A DNA stretch of 64,000 bases from Mycobacterium sp. DL592 (GCF_011694515.1 NZ_CP050192.1:2112156-2176155); one strand, 5' to 3'; positions 46,176-55,237 are shown, counted from the stretch's first letter. Numbers and translations are program-made. Notes: generated from the sequence alone by a model not told the origin.

Positions 46176-46544
46176 ATGTCATCACCTCGTTCCGTGCGCC
46201 GCGGGCTGGCTGCGGCAGTGGGCGCCGGTGCGGTGTTGCTGTGCATGGCGGGTCCCGCCGCAGCCGACCCACCGCCGCCCAACTGCACCTCCGCCGACCT
46301 CTCCGGGATCATGGCAGGGGTATCGGCGGCCATGTCGGCCTATCTGTTCGAGCATCCGGACGTCAACGCGTTCTTCAGCAGCCTGCAGGGCCTGTCGAAG
46401 AAGGACATCGGCGCCAAGACCCAGGTCTACCTGGATGCCAACCCGCAGATCCGCACCGATCTGGACAACATCCGCCAGCCCTCGACTGACTTCCGCACTC
46501 GCTGCGGACTGATTCAGCGACCGCTGGCCCCCGGAGTGCTCTGA
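46176..46544 (+). CDS. Hemophore-like exported small protein
   Basis: A 122-residue exported protein with a signal peptide (about 1-30, ending GPAAAD). The mature part resembles the small helical heme-binding proteins of mycobacteria (Rv0203/hemophore-related): C35 and C110 flank a helical body (MAGVSAAMSAYLFEHPDVNAFFSSL ... YLDANPQIRTDLDNIRQP). The two cysteines are placed to make a disulfide. Heme binding is inferred from similarity to hemophore-related families and is not certain. The start at 46176 is chosen for AAGGGGGA upstream. It sits between ndh and the kinase gene. Confidence 0.65.
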   Translation: MSSPRSVRRGLAAAVGAGAVLLCMAGPAAADPPPPNCTSADLSGIMAGVSAAMSAYLFEHPDVNAFFSSLQGLSKKDIGAKTQVYLDANPQIRTDLDNIRQPSTDFRTRCGLIQRPLAPGVL

Positions 46545-46587
46545 ACCAGAGCGAAAGCCGGCGCCCTCTAAGGTGGTCGGCGTGGTC

Positions 46588-47949
46588 ATGAAGCCGGACG
46601 AACTCGTCTACCGAGTTCTGCAGCGGCTGCCGACGCGGGTTCTCTCGTTGCGCACCATCGTCATCGTGGCCGCTCTCGCCGTGGTGATCCTGGTGCTGAC
46701 ACTGGGCACCTGGGTGTGGATCGGCGTCACCCACGATCAGTACAGCCAGCTCGACCGTCGGTTGGACTCGGTGAGCAGCCTTGGCGACTTCAGCACGCTG
46801 CTGAGCGCCCGGCCGCCCGGCGAGGGTGCCCCCACCCCGGACGGCAATCTGGTCCGCACGGTCCGGGTCGGCGGACTGGCGATGTCGGTGCCGCCCAACG
46901 TGGATCTCCCCGAGCTGCCGACCGGCTACGCCGACATCACCATCGCCGGGGTCGAATACCGGGTGCGCACGTTCTCGGTGGCCGGGGCGACGATCGCGCT
47001 GGGCGCCCCGCTGGCCGAAACCAAGCACCGCATCGACGAACTGCACCTGCGAGTGCTGCTGATCTGCGCCGGCGTCATCGTCGGAACCATCATCGTCGGC
47101 TGGCTGATCTCGCTGATCATGATCAACCCGTTCCGGCTGCTGGCCCAGCAGGCCCGCGCCATCAACGCCCAGTCCAATCCCGACGAGGTGCAGGTGCGCG
47201 GCGTGCGGGAGGCCGTCGAGATCGCCGAAGCCGTCGAGGGCATGCTGGCGCGTATCGGCGACGAACAGGACCGCACCAAGGCGGCTCTGGAGTCGGCCAG
47301 GGACTTCGCCGCCGTGGCCTCCCACGAACTGCGCACTCCGCTGACCGCCATGCGCACCAACCTCGAAGTCCTCTCCACGCTGGAGCTCGCACCAGATCAG
47401 CGCAGCGAGGTCATCGGCGACGTGATCCGCACCCAGAGCCGCATCGAGGCCACGCTCACCGCGCTGGAGCGGCTGGCCCAGGGCGAGTTGACCACCGCAG
47501 ACGACTTCGTGCCGTTCGACGTCACCGACCTGCTGGACCGGGCCGCGCACGACGCCGAACGGATCTACCAGGATCTGACGGTATCGCTGGTGCCGTCGCC
47601 GGCGGTGCTGATGGTCGGGTTGCCGGTGGGATTGCGTCTTGTCATCGACAACGCGATTGCCAACGCGGTCAAACACGGCGGCGCCACCGAGGTACGCCTG
47701 GCATTGGAGAGTTCGGCCGACGGGGTGCAGATCACCGTCGATGACAACGGCACCGGCGTGCCCGAGGCTGAACGTGCCGCGGTGTTCGAGCGGTTCTCCC
47801 GGGGCTCGACGGCGTCCCGCTCGGGCTCGGGCCTTGGCCTGGCGCTGGTGGCCCAGCAGGCCGAATTGCACGGTGGCACAGCCGCATTGGAGGCCAGCCC
47901 GCTCGCTGGGGCCCGGCTGGTGCTGAGACTGTCGGGCCGCCAGGACTAG
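46588..47949 (+). CDS. PrrB-like sensor histidine kinase, orphan
   Basis: A 453-residue membrane kinase. TM1 at about 25-45 and TM2 at about 150-173 flank an extracytoplasmic sensor; HAMP follows (about 174-225). The H box ASHELRTPLTAMRTNLE has His246; the N box NAIANAVKHGG, G1 DDNGTGVP, F box FERFSRG and G2 GSGLGLALV are intact. From memory, segments such as SARDFAAVASHELRTPLTAM and FERFSRGSTAS match M. tuberculosis PrrB (Rv0902c) almost exactly. No response-regulator gene lies on either side, so it is an orphan. The start is uncertain (GTG at 46573 is the alternative). It converges on ureD with a four-base overlap. Confidence 0.9.
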   Translation: MKPDELVYRVLQRLPTRVLSLRTIVIVAALAVVILVLTLGTWVWIGVTHDQYSQLDRRLDSVSSLGDFSTLLSARPPGEGAPTPDGNLVRTVRVGGLAMSVPPNVDLPELPTGYADITIAGVEYRVRTFSVAGATIALGAPLAETKHRIDELHLRVLLICAGVIVGTIIVGWLISLIMINPFRLLAQQARAINAQSNPDEVQVRGVREAVEIAEAVEGMLARIGDEQDRTKAALESARDFAAVASHELRTPLTAMRTNLEVLSTLELAPDQRSEVIGDVIRTQSRIEATLTALERLAQGELTTADDFVPFDVTDLLDRAAHDAERIYQDLTVSLVPSPAVLMVGLPVGLRLVIDNAIANAVKHGGATEVRLALESSADGVQITVDDNGTGVPEAERAAVFERFSRGSTASRSGSGLGLALVAQQAELHGGTAALEASPLAGARLVLRLSGRQD

Positions 47950-48572
47950 AGCCGATCGCCCTGCCAGGTCGACAGGCTGCCGCCGCCGGCCAGTTCCAGG
48001 GTGGTCCCGGCGGCATCGTCGGCAGGCGCGGGGTATCGCAGTTCGCTCACACATGCCAGCGGTGTGCCCAGCGCATCATCGGCGACTGAGCCCGTCCCGA
48101 GCTCGACGCGGTGCCGCACCAACGGCAGCCCGTCGCGGTCGGCCCACAGCGCGCCGCTCCAAAACCCCTCTCGCTCACCGGTTCTGCCGATCTGCACCCG
48201 CTCCCGGATGCGTATCCGCGCGATGTCGGCGAGCTGCACCCGCACCTGTGTCAGATGGCGGGAGTCGGCGGCCACCACCGTCGGCTCGGGATCGAGATCC
48301 AGCTCACCGCCGACCTCGATCGTCCAGCAGGCCCGCGATTCCCGGGTCGCCGCACCGGGCAACACCACAGTCGCTGCGGCGCTGCGTAACCGCAGCCGCG
48401 CACCGGGTTCGACGACCAGCCGGATGGCGATGGTGTCCCCTCCCAGCGGGGTGGCGGCCGCCGACACCAGGTGCACGGTGTCGGTCTCGGTGTAGCGGGC
48501 CGCGACTCCCCCACGACATTCGATGCGCGGCAGGCGGCCGGGTTCGGCCACCACCACGACCTCGGAATGCAC
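47946..48572 (-). CDS. ureD: Urease accessory protein UreD
   Basis: A 208-residue UreD/UreH protein, shorter than the roughly 270 residues of many homologues but in the range of actinobacterial ones. GGVAARYTETDTVHLVSAAATPLGGDTIAIRLVVEPGARLRL is the typical opening. UreD binds apo-urease and, with UreF and UreG, forms the complex that inserts nickel. It is the last gene of the leftward urease operon, nine bases after ureG. Its stop overlaps the convergent kinase stop. Confidence 0.9.
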   Translation of the reverse strand: MHSEVVVVAEPGRLPRIECRGGVAARYTETDTVHLVSAAATPLGGDTIAIRLVVEPGARLRLRSAAATVVLPGAATRESRACWTIEVGGELDLDPEPTVVAADSRHLTQVRVQLADIARIRIRERVQIGRTGEREGFWSGALWADRDGLPLVRHRVELGTGSVADDALGTPLACVSELRYPAPADDAAGTTLELAGGGSLSTWQGDRL

Positions 48573-48581
48573 GGCGCGAGC

Positions 48582-49262
48582 TCAAGCCGGCTGGTTGAAG
48601 CGCAGCTGCTCGCGCACCCAGTCCAGGACCAGGGTCGCGGCGGGGTCCTCGGTCAGCGAGATCAGCACCGTCGGACGGCCGTCGCGTACCTTGGCGGCGT
48701 CGCGGCGCATCACCTCCAGGTCGGCGCCCACCAGCGGGGCGAGGTCGGTCTTGTTGACCACCAACAGATCTGAGAACGTCACCCCGGGTCCGCCCTTGCG
48801 GGGCACCTTGTCGCCACCGGCGACGTCGACGACGAAGATCTGGACGTCGATCAGGCCCGAGGAGAACGTCGCGGTCAGGTTGTCACCGCCGGACTCCACC
48901 AGGATGAGGTCGAGGTCGTCGTGCCCGGCGATCAGGTCGTCGATGGCGTCGAGGTTGGCGGTGATGTCGTCGCGGATCGCGGTATGCGGGCAGCCGCCGG
49001 TCTGCACCGCGGCGATCCTGTCATCAGGCAGCACCGCATGGCGGCGCAGGAAGTCGGCATCCTCGGTGGTGTAGATGTCGTTGGTCAGCACCGCCAGGGA
49101 CAGCTCGTCGCGAAGCTGCCGGCACAGTGCGGCCACCAGGGCCGTCTTGCCGGAGCCGACGGGACCGCCCACCCCGATCCGCAGCGGCTCGCCTGCCAGG
49201 CGGACGCGCTTGGGGCGGTCGGCGTGGCTGTGCGGCTCGCCGTCTATGAAATGTGGTGGCAT
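48582..49262 (-). CDS. ureG: Urease accessory GTPase UreG
   Basis: A 226-residue SIMIBI-class GTPase. The P-loop [12 protein letters not shown] lies at about 30-41, the metal-site CPH motif in [12 protein letters not shown] (about 91), the switch-like ESGGDNL near 122, and the guanine motif NKTD near 167. It couples GTP hydrolysis to nickel delivery to urease. The start at 49262 ([17 protein letters not shown]) carries His residues often seen in UreG N-termini that may bind nickel. It lies 10 bases after ureF. Confidence 0.95.
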   Translation of the reverse strand: MPPHFIDGEPHSHADRPKRVRLAGEPLRIGVGGPVGSGKTALVAALCRQLRDELSLAVLTNDIYTTEDADFLRRHAVLPDDRIAAVQTGGCPHTAIRDDITANLDAIDDLIAGHDDLDLILVESGGDNLTATFSSGLIDVQIFVVDVAGGDKVPRKGGPGVTFSDLLVVNKTDLAPLVGADLEVMRRDAAKVRDGRPTVLISLTEDPAATLVLDWVREQLRFNQPA

Positions 49263-49272
49263 GAGGCTTCTT

Positions 49273-49908
49273 TCAGGAGGCGAACAGCGGACGGTCGCGA
49301 CGGGTGTGCTGCTGGGCAAGTTCGTCGAGCAGCGGGTCGGATAGATCGGCGAGGCCCGTGGTGGCCTCGTGGACGGTGTGCTCGCACAGCTCGGCCAGCG
49401 CGAACGTCAGCACCGCCACGTCGGCGGGATCCAGGGCCAGCAGGCGCTGCGCGGCCGTCGCGCTGCCCGTCATCGTCGTGTAGACCACCGACAGTGCGGT
49501 CTGCTCGGGCGCCAGCCCGCTGACCAGGCCCACCCGGCCCGCCACCACCGCCTGATGCGGCCGCGCACCCAGAGCCTCCCAGTCGTGTGCGGGCCACACC
49601 CGCCGGGCTAGCCGCAGCAACCCGCGGCCCTGCGCCCGGGAGGCCAGCCGGGTGGCCGGAGCCGGTGTGCGGGCATCGGTTTCGGCGTCGGCGGCGGTGG
49701 GGGTGAGCTCTCCGCGGTGCACGGCCGCCGCGATCGACGCATTCACCAGGGCGCTGGTCCGGATCCGGCGCCGCAGGTAGGCCTCCAGCGTGGTCAGGTC
49801 GACCACGCGACGGCTGGTCACCGCCTCCTCCACCCCGCCGGAATGCACGTGTCCCCCGGTGGGCAACCGGGAGTCGGCGAGGGTGAGCAGAGTGGTTAGT
49901 GCGGACAT
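49273..49908 (-). CDS. ureF: Urease accessory protein UreF
   Basis: A 211-residue helical Ure[22 protein letters not shown] (about residues 10-30) is the characteristic opening. UreF bridges UreD and UreG in the nickel-insertion complex and acts as the activator or gate of UreG. The ATG at 49908 shares one base with the ureC stop (TGATG), giving tight coupling. It precedes ureG by ten bases. Confidence 0.93.
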   Translation of the reverse strand: MSALTTLLTLADSRLPTGGHVHSGGVEEAVTSRRVVDLTTLEAYLRRRIRTSALVNASIAAAVHRGELTPTAADAETDARTPAPATRLASRAQGRGLLRLARRVWPAHDWEALGARPHQAVVAGRVGLVSGLAPEQTALSVVYTTMTGSATAAQRLLALDPADVAVLTFALAELCEHTVHEATTGLADLSDPLLDELAQQHTRRDRPLFAS

Positions 49909-51629
49909 CAGAACAGGAAATAGCGTTGCGCCATCGGCAGTTCGGTGGCCGGCTGTTCCTGCCACACCTGCCCGTCGATGCGCACGGTGAAGGTGTCGGG
50001 GTCGACTTCGATACGCGGCAGGGCGTCGTTGAGCGGCATCTGGGCCTTGCCGACGGCGCGGACGTTGCCCACCGCGACGAGTCGCCGGTTGACGGCGATC
50101 CGGTCGGCCAGGCCGTCCTCGATGGCCTGCGGGGCGACGAAATGCACCGACGTCGCCGCCGCAGCGGCCGGGGCGGCGCCGAACATCGGGCGGGGCAGCA
50201 CCGGCTGCGGCGTCGGGATCGAGGCGTTGGCGTCACCCATTGCGGCCCAGGCGATCATCCCGCCCTTGATGACCGCGTGCGGGCGCACTCCGAAGAACGC
50301 CGGCTCCCACAGCACCAGGTCGGCGAGCTTGCCGACCTCAACGCTGCCGATCTCGTGATCGAGGCCGTGCGCGACGGCAGGACAGATCGTGTACTTCGCG
50401 ACATAACGCCGAACCCGCTTGTTGTCGGCCGCACCGTCACCTTCCAGTGCGCCGCGACGCCTCTTCATCACGTGCGCGGTCTGCCAGGTGCGCAGCACCA
50501 CCTCGCCGATGCGGCCCATGGCCTGGGCATCGCTGCCGATCATCGAGATGGCGCCGATATCGTGCAGCAGGTCCTCGGCGGCGATGGTCGAAGGCCGGAT
50601 GCGGCTCTCGGCGAAGGCGAGATCCTCCGGGACGCTCGGGTTGAGGTGATGGCACACCATCAGCATGTCCAGATGCTCGTCGAGGGTGTTGACGGTGTGC
50701 GGGCGGGTCGGGTTCGTCGAACTCGGCAGCACGTAGGGCTCGCCGGCGACGGTGATGATGTCGGGTGCGTGCCCGCCGCCTGCGCCCTCGGTGTGATAGG
50801 CGTGGATCGAACGGCCCTTGATCGCGGCAAGGGTGTCCTCGACGAATCCTGCTTCGTTGAGGGTGTCGGTGTGGATGTTGGCCTGGACACCGGCGGCATC
50901 GGCCACGGTCAGGCAGGCGTCGATCGCTGCGGGCGTGGTACCCCAGTCCTCGTGCAGCTTGAAACCGGCTGCCCCGCCCCGCAATTGCTCCCACATGGCC
51001 TCGGCGGAGACGGTGTTACCTTTACCCAGCAGCGCGATGTTGAGCGGCCAGGAGTCCAGTGACTCCAGCATGCGGGCCAGGTGCCAGGCGCCGGGTGTGA
51101 CGGTGGTGGCCTTGCTGCCCTCGGCGGGTCCGGTACCGCCGGCGATGATCGTGGTGATGCCACCGCCGATGGCCTCGGGCATGATCTGCGGGCAGATCAG
51201 GTGGACGTGGCAGTCGATGGCCCCGGCGGTGACGATGCGCCCGTTGCCGGCGATGACCTCAGTCGACGGGCCCACCACGAGATCGGGGTGCACGCCCGAC
51301 ATGATGTCGGGGTTGCCGGCCTTGCCGATGGCCACGATGCGTCCGTCGCGAATGCCGATGTCGGCCTTGATGATTCCCCAATAGTCGATGATCACCGCGC
51401 CGGTGATCACGGTGTCGGGGGCGCCGTCGGCGCGGGTGGCCCGACCCTGTCCCATCGACTCGCGCAGCACCTTTCCGCCGCCGAAGACGGCCTCGTCGCC
51501 GGCCAGGCCCGGGCCGCCGCTGCGGTCTTCGGTGATCTCCACCAGCAGGTCGGTGTCGGCGAGCCGGATCCGGTCGCCGGTGGTCGGGCCGTACAGCGCG
51601 GCGTACCGGGCACGCGAGAGGGCGCTCAT
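49908..51629 (-). CDS. ureC: Urease alpha (catalytic) subunit
   Basis: A 573-residue catalytic subunit. Nickel ligands and catalytic residues are visible in order: HVHLICPQ (His pair), GFKLHEDWG (carbamylated Lys, then the His-Glu-Asp segment), [26 protein letters not shown] (the catalytic flap His) and [12 protein letters not shown] (Asp ligand). Urease hydrolyses urea to ammonia and carbamate. The start at 51629 ([23 protein letters not shown]) is preferred over an in-frame ATG seven codons upstream. Its stop overlaps the start of ureF. Confidence 0.97.
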   Translation of the reverse strand: MSALSRARYAALYGPTTGDRIRLADTDLLVEITEDRSGGPGLAGDEAVFGGGKVLRESMGQGRATRADGAPDTVITGAVIIDYWGIIKADIGIRDGRIVAIGKAGNPDIMSGVHPDLVVGPSTEVIAGNGRIVTAGAIDCHVHLICPQIMPEAIGGGITTIIAGGTGPAEGSKATTVTPGAWHLARMLESLDSWPLNIALLGKGNTVSAEAMWEQLRGGAAGFKLHEDWGTTPAAIDACLTVADAAGVQANIHTDTLNEAGFVEDTLAAIKGRSIHAYHTEGAGGGHAPDIITVAGEPYVLPSSTNPTRPHTVNTLDEHLDMLMVCHHLNPSVPEDLAFAESRIRPSTIAAEDLLHDIGAISMIGSDAQAMGRIGEVVLRTWQTAHVMKRRRGALEGDGAADNKRVRRYVAKYTICPAVAHGLDHEIGSVEVGKLADLVLWEPAFFGVRPHAVIKGGMIAWAAMGDANASIPTPQPVLPRPMFGAAPAAAAATSVHFVAPQAIEDGLADRIAVNRRLVAVGNVRAVGKAQMPLNDALPRIEVDPDTFTVRIDGQVWQEQPATELPMAQRYFLF

Positions 51630-51654
51630 CGGTCGATTCTCTTCGCGCAAGCGC

Positions 51655-51984
51655 TCATCGCAAGTCCAGCTTTCCCGGCGGGTTGAGGCTCAGTCCGTGC
51701 ACCTCGCGCGAACCGCTCAGCGGAACCAGCCAAACCCGCTGTGCTACACCGGGTTCGAAGCGAACGGCGGTGCCTGCCGGGATGTCGAACCGGTGCCCGT
51801 GGGCCGCGGTCCGGTCGAAGGAGAGCGCGGCGTTGGCCTGCGGCAGGTGCACGTGGCTGCCGACCTGGACCGGGCGGTCGCCGGTGTTGACGATCTCCAC
51901 TTCCAATCGCGCTGCGCCGGCATTGAGTTCGATGTCGCCGTCGCCGAGAAGAACTTCTCCGGGAATCACAGGGCGCTCCGTCAC
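51655..51984 (-). CDS. ureB: Urease beta subunit
   Basis: A 109-residue beta subunit with the typical [23 protein letters not shown] opening and [17 protein letters not shown] then [17 protein letters not shown]. It packs against UreC and UreA in the urease trimer. Its ATG overlaps the ureA stop by four bases (51981-51984). ureC begins 26 bases downstream. Confidence 0.96.
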   Translation of the reverse strand: MTERPVIPGEVLLGDGDIELNAGAARLEVEIVNTGDRPVQVGSHVHLPQANAALSFDRTAAHGHRFDIPAGTAVRFEPGVAQRVWLVPLSGSREVHGLSLNPPGKLDLR

Positions 51985-52283
51985 GGGATCGGATGGTGGA
52001 CGGTGACGAGTTTGGTGCCGTCCGGGAAGGTGGCCTCGACCTGGACGTCGTGCAGCATCTCGGGCACCCCGTCCATGACCTCGGCGCGGGTGAGGACCTC
52101 GCGTCCGCTGATCATCAGTTCGGCCACTGTGCGCCCGTCGCGGGCGCCCTCGAGGATGTGGTCGGTGATGATGGCGACCGTCTCGGGATGGTTGAGCTTC
52201 AGCCCGCGCGCCTGGCGGCGTCGGGCGAGGTCGGCCGCGTAGGAGATCAGCAGCCGGTCGGTCTCATGCGGTGTCAGGCGCAT
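51981..52283 (-). CDS. ureA: Urease gamma subunit
   Basis: A 100-residue gamma subunit: [23 protein letters not shown]..., then [28 protein letters not shown] and [18 protein letters not shown], all family hallmarks. AGGATCG precedes the ATG at 52283. It is the first urease gene and follows the thioesterase gene (50 bases), both leftward, so it may be co-transcribed. No urea or nickel transporter gene lies nearby. Confidence 0.97.
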   Translation of the reverse strand: MRLTPHETDRLLISYAADLARRRQARGLKLNHPETVAIITDHILEGARDGRTVAELMISGREVLTRAEVMDGVPEMLHDVQVEATFPDGTKLVTVHHPIP

Positions 52284-52332
52284 AGTGCGCGATCCTGCCA
52301 CGGCCGACCGGGATCGGCAGAGCGGCGTCGCA

Positions 52333-52761
52333 CTACTGCTGGGGCGGATCGACTTCCAGGTTCTGCAGCCGCACCTGCCCGCGGGCCAGCAGCCGGTCCT
52401 GTTCGTCGCGGATCGTGACCAGCCACAGCTGCTGGCGTCGTCCGCGGTGAATCGGCTCGGAGACGCCGTAGACGGTGCCCGAGCCGATGGCCCGCAGGAA
52501 GTCGGTGTTGTTGTTGACGCCGACGACGTTGCCGCCGCCGTTGGCCGCCAGCCAGACATAGGCCGACGTGCTCGCCATGGACTCGATCACCGAGCAGTAG
52601 ACGCCGCCGTGGACGATGCCCATCGGTTGCAGCAGCTTGGGCACCACCTCGAGGTGGGCCTTGGCGCCGTCGGCGGTCAGTTCGGTGAACGTCAGGCCGA
52701 GCTGGTTGTCGAAGGGGGCGTCGAACGCGATCTGTTCGGTCAGCGACTGCTCTGGTTCCAC
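52333..52761 (-). CDS. Hotdog-fold thioesterase (Rv1847-like)
   Basis: A 142-residue hotdog-fold protein. The motif [17 protein letters not shown] (about 49-65) is the PaaI/4-hydroxybenzoyl-CoA thioesterase signature, followed by [15 protein letters not shown]. It probably hydrolyses a small acyl- or aryl-CoA. Rv1847 sits just before ureA in M. tuberculosis, from memory, and the same order is seen here. The GTG at 52761 is the start chosen; a longer frame upstream reads through a hairpin and is unlikely to be translated. Confidence 0.87.
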   Translation of the reverse strand: MEPEQSLTEQIAFDAPFDNQLGLTFTELTADGAKAHLEVVPKLLQPMGIVHGGVYCSVIESMASTSAYVWLAANGGGNVVGVNNNTDFLRAIGSGTVYGVSEPIHRGRRQQLWLVTIRDEQDRLLARGQVRLQNLEVDPPQQ

Positions 52762-52777
52762 GCACCCTTGTTTACAG

Positions 52778-52812
52778 GGACGGACCCCGCGTACCAGACG
52801 CGGGGTCCGTCC
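52778..52812 (-). terminator. Perfect 15-bp hairpin downstream of the FhuF-like gene
   Basis: Arms at 52778-52792 and 52798-52812 pair at all 15 positions around a five-base loop. A second stem (52819-52830 with 52847-52862, four-base bulge) lies next to it. Both fall between the FhuF-like stop (52869) and the thioesterase start (52761), on the same leftward path. No T tract follows, so it is a non-canonical terminator. Confidence 0.65.
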
Positions 52813-52868
52813 TCGGAATGGACCGGGAGTCTCTGCAGCCCTCAGGACTCCGGCGCGGTCCAGAGCTT

Positions 52869-53588
52869 CTAGCCGGTCCGGCGCAGGGCGCGTACCGGCA
52901 GGCCGAATCCGGCGAGCGCGTCGAGCACTGCCTGGGCGCGGCGCATGCACACGGTTTCGCCGGCACCGGAGATCAGCGGGACCTGGGTTGCGGTGATCAC
53001 CGCCGCGGCACCCACCGACTGCCACATATCGGTGGTGGTCAGCGCCTCGCCGCTGAGACGCTGGAGTTCCTCGAAGAGCGGGGCCAGCGAGCGATGGCAG
53101 CGGTGTGCCGTCCAGGTGGCCAGGGCCTGCTCGCCGGGCAGCCGGACCACGGCGGTGCCCGCCGGGTCACCGGGTAGCACCCGCAGCGTCGGGTCCTCCA
53201 CCCCGGTCCAGTCGATCGCCCCTTCGGAGTCGACGTGCATCCACAGGTTCTCCGGCCCGGCGTCCCAGGCGCGTCCCTCGAGCACCAGCAGCGTCAACAC
53301 CCGGCCGAGGACGGCGTGGGTGAAGGCGGCCGCGACCTGCTGGGCGGCGGTGCGCCGGTTGTCGAGTTCGGCCGTTGCGGCCTCGTACATCCCGACCAGC
53401 CGGCCGCTGGTGACCACCGATTCCAGCGGCCACCACCGCCGGCGGGAGACGTCGGCCATCAGGGCCACGCCGTGCACGCGGGGCGCGTCCGGGGTGAGCC
53501 GCCGCAACCGCCGGCTGGACTCGTGGACGGGCAGGACGCGGCGAATCGTCATCGCGCGGATCAGTGGGTCGGCCACAGCTGCAGTCAC
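52869..53588 (-). CDS. IdeR-controlled FhuF-like protein
   Basis: A 239-residue protein whose overall pattern resembles the FhuF/siderophore-iron-reductase group: a helical first half and SLAPLFEELQRLSGEALTTTDMWQSVGAAAV near residue 160. The C-terminal CCxxC iron-sulfur motif expected of FhuF is not present; only two cysteines remain (in HRCHR and TVCMRR), so redox activity is doubtful. The GTG start at 53588 is preceded by a strong AGGAGGTG. An IdeR-type box lies 18 bases upstream, so an iron-acquisition role is likely. The family call is weak; regulation is firmer. Confidence 0.5.
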   Translation of the reverse strand: MTAAVADPLIRAMTIRRVLPVHESSRRLRRLTPDAPRVHGVALMADVSRRRWWPLESVVTSGRLVGMYEAATAELDNRRTAAQQVAAAFTHAVLGRVLTLLVLEGRAWDAGPENLWMHVDSEGAIDWTGVEDPTLRVLPGDPAGTAVVRLPGEQALATWTAHRCHRSLAPLFEELQRLSGEALTTTDMWQSVGAAAVITATQVPLISGAGETVCMRRAQAVLDALAGFGLPVRALRRTG

Positions 53589-53606
53589 AGCACCTCCTGG
53601 TGTAAG

Positions 53607-53625
53607 TTAGGTAAGCCTAACCACA
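53607..53625. promoter_or_regulatory. IdeR box upstream of the FhuF-like gene
   Basis: TTAGGTAAGCCTAACCACA matches the consensus TTAGGTTAGGCTAACCTAA: the first 16 bases fit the degenerate form exactly and only the final TAA departs. It ends 37 bases from the GTG start at 53588. Occupancy by iron-loaded IdeR would repress the gene when iron is sufficient. Confidence 0.88.
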
Positions 53626-53655
53626 AAAACTCATGGTGAGTACAGCCTTGGCTTA

Positions 53656-53671
53656 TGTGAGGCCTGTCACA
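53656..53671. promoter_or_regulatory. Perfect CRP-type site
   Basis: TGTGAGGCCTGTCACA equals the CRP consensus TGTGA-N6-TCACA, also the motif of mycobacterial CRP (Rv3676). It lies between the leftward FhuF-like gene (68 bases from its start) and blaI (164 bases from its start). Either could be the target. Confidence 0.75.
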
Positions 53672-53784
53672 CCACATCCGGCCGCAGCGACAATGGCCTG
53701 CGCTTTTGGGTGTGGCAATCGTGTCGTCCGGGAACACCGACCGGGGGTGCGCGAGTTGAGCCAGACAAGTTGGATACGACGCCC

Positions 53785-53803
53785 GGTAGTAACCGGGAGT
53801 ACC
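53785..53803. promoter_or_regulatory. Candidate operator upstream of blaI
   Basis: GGTAGT (53785-53790) and AGTACC (53798-53803) form an inverted pair (five of six bases), 31 bases before the blaI ATG. BlaI-family repressors bind short inverted repeats near their own promoters, so autoregulation is plausible. The motif was not matched to a known mycobacterial BlaI consensus. Confidence 0.35.
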
Positions 53804-53834
53804 CTTACCTGATTGCTACGGAGATGAACGGAAA

Positions 53835-54251
53835 ATGCCCAAGTTGAATCGTCTCGGCGAACTCGAACGCGCAGTGATGGACCACCTGTGGGCCGCCGGC
53901 GAGCCGTTGACCGTCCGACAGGTGCATGAGGCGCTCTCTGCGCACCGCGATCTGGCCTACACCACCGTGATGACGGTTCTGCAGCGCCTGGCCCGCAAGA
54001 ATCTGGTGTCGCAGATCCGCGACGACCGCGCCCACCAGTACGCCCCGGTGCACGGACGCGACGAACTCGTCGCCGGCCTCATGGTCGACGCCCTCGACCA
54101 GGCCGCCGACTCCGGTGACCGGCGCGCCGCGCTGGTGCACTTCGTCGAACGGGTCGGTGCCGACGAGGCCGACGCACTGCGCCGCGCACTGGCCGAACTC
54201 GAGGCCAAACACCGAACGTCTCAGCCCGCTGGCGGTAGCCCGGTCGGCTGA
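53835..54251 (+). CDS. blaI: BlaI/MecI/CopY-family transcriptional repressor
   Basis: A 138-residue winged-helix repressor. LGELERAVMDHLWAAGEPLTVRQVHEAL and TTVMTVLQRLARKNLV are the family's DNA-binding region, and a C-terminal dimerisation helix follows. In mycobacteria BlaI controls beta-lactamase and other genes and is released by BlaR-mediated cleavage. ACGGAAA precedes the ATG. The next gene, 14 bases on, is the matching M56 peptidase (BlaR), as in Rv1846c/Rv1845c. Confidence 0.93.
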   Translation: MPKLNRLGELERAVMDHLWAAGEPLTVRQVHEALSAHRDLAYTTVMTVLQRLARKNLVSQIRDDRAHQYAPVHGRDELVAGLMVDALDQAADSGDRRAALVHFVERVGADEADALRRALAELEAKHRTSQPAGGSPVG

Positions 54252-54265
54252 GGGACACTGTCAGC

Positions 54266-55192
54266 GTGTCCGCGCTGGCCTTCACTCTCGTCGCGCTCCT
54301 TCTCGTCGGCCCTGTGCCGGCGGTGCTGGCACGCGCGGCCTGGCCGATGCGCGCCCCGCGAGCCGCGATTGTGCTGTGGCAGTCGATCGCCGTGGCCGCC
54401 GTCCTCTCCGCATTCAGTGCCGGACTGGCCATCGCCAGCCGGTTGTTCGTCCCCGGTCCCGACGGCCGCCCGACGGCCACCATCACCAGTGAGATCGCCG
54501 TCCTGGGCTGGCCGCTGTGGCTGATCTACGTATCGGTCTTCGCCGTGACGCTGCTTATCGGCGCGCGGCTGGTCGTCGCGGTGGTACAGGTGGCCATCGC
54601 CACCCGGCGGCGGCGGGCCCACCACCGGATGGTCGTCGACCTGCTCGGTGACTGCCCGGAGCGGGCCAGCGGACTGCGGGTCCTGCACGTCGACGAGCCG
54701 CTGGCGTACTGCCTTCCCGGGGTGCGCAGCCGCGTGGTGCTCAGTGAAGGCACCCTGTCGGCCCTGTCCGACCAGGAACTGGTCGCCATCCTCAGCCACG
54801 AACGGGCGCACCTGCGGGCACGCCACGACCTCGTACTGGAAGCGTTCGTCGCCGTCCACACCGCGTTCCCGCGCTTCGTGCGCAGCGGCAGCGCACTCAG
54901 CGCCGTTCGACTGCTGGTCGAACTTCTCGCCGACGACGCCGCGGTGCGCTCCGCGGGCCCTGCTCCCCTGGCCCGCGCCCTGGTCGCCTGCGCCTCGGGC
55001 CGCACCCCGTCGGGCGCCCTTGCCGCGGGTGGACCCACCACGGTGATCCGGGTGCGCCGGCTGTGCGGCAGGCCCAACAGCGTCTGGCTGTCGCTGGCCG
55101 CCTACGTCGCCGCCGCCGCGGTGCTCGTGGTTCCCACCGTCGCGGTCGCCGTGCCCTGGCTGACCGAGCTGCATCGATTGTTCTCGACCTAG
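54266..55192 (+). CDS. blaR: M56-family (BlaR1-like) membrane zinc peptidase
   Basis: A 308-residue polytopic protein with about four or five membrane helices and an intramembrane-facing zinc motif ILSHERAHLRARHD (HExxH, near residue 178). GLRVLHVDEPLAYCLPGVRSRVVLSEG precedes it, as in M56 peptidases. It lacks the extracellular penicillin-binding sensor domain of staphylococcal BlaR1, which is normal for mycobacterial BlaR. It would cleave BlaI on an unknown signal. It starts with GTG and follows blaI closely. Confidence 0.9.
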   Translation: MSALAFTLVALLLVGPVPAVLARAAWPMRAPRAAIVLWQSIAVAAVLSAFSAGLAIASRLFVPGPDGRPTATITSEIAVLGWPLWLIYVSVFAVTLLIGARLVVAVVQVAIATRRRRAHHRMVVDLLGDCPERASGLRVLHVDEPLAYCLPGVRSRVVLSEGTLSALSDQELVAILSHERAHLRARHDLVLEAFVAVHTAFPRFVRSGSALSAVRLLVELLADDAAVRSAGPAPLARALVACASGRTPSGALAAGGPTTVIRVRRLCGRPNSVWLSLAAYVAAAAVLVVPTVAVAVPWLTELHRLFST

Positions 55193-55237
55193 CGGACGAA
55201 AGCCGCTCTGCCGCAACACCTAATCGAAAGGCGTTAG

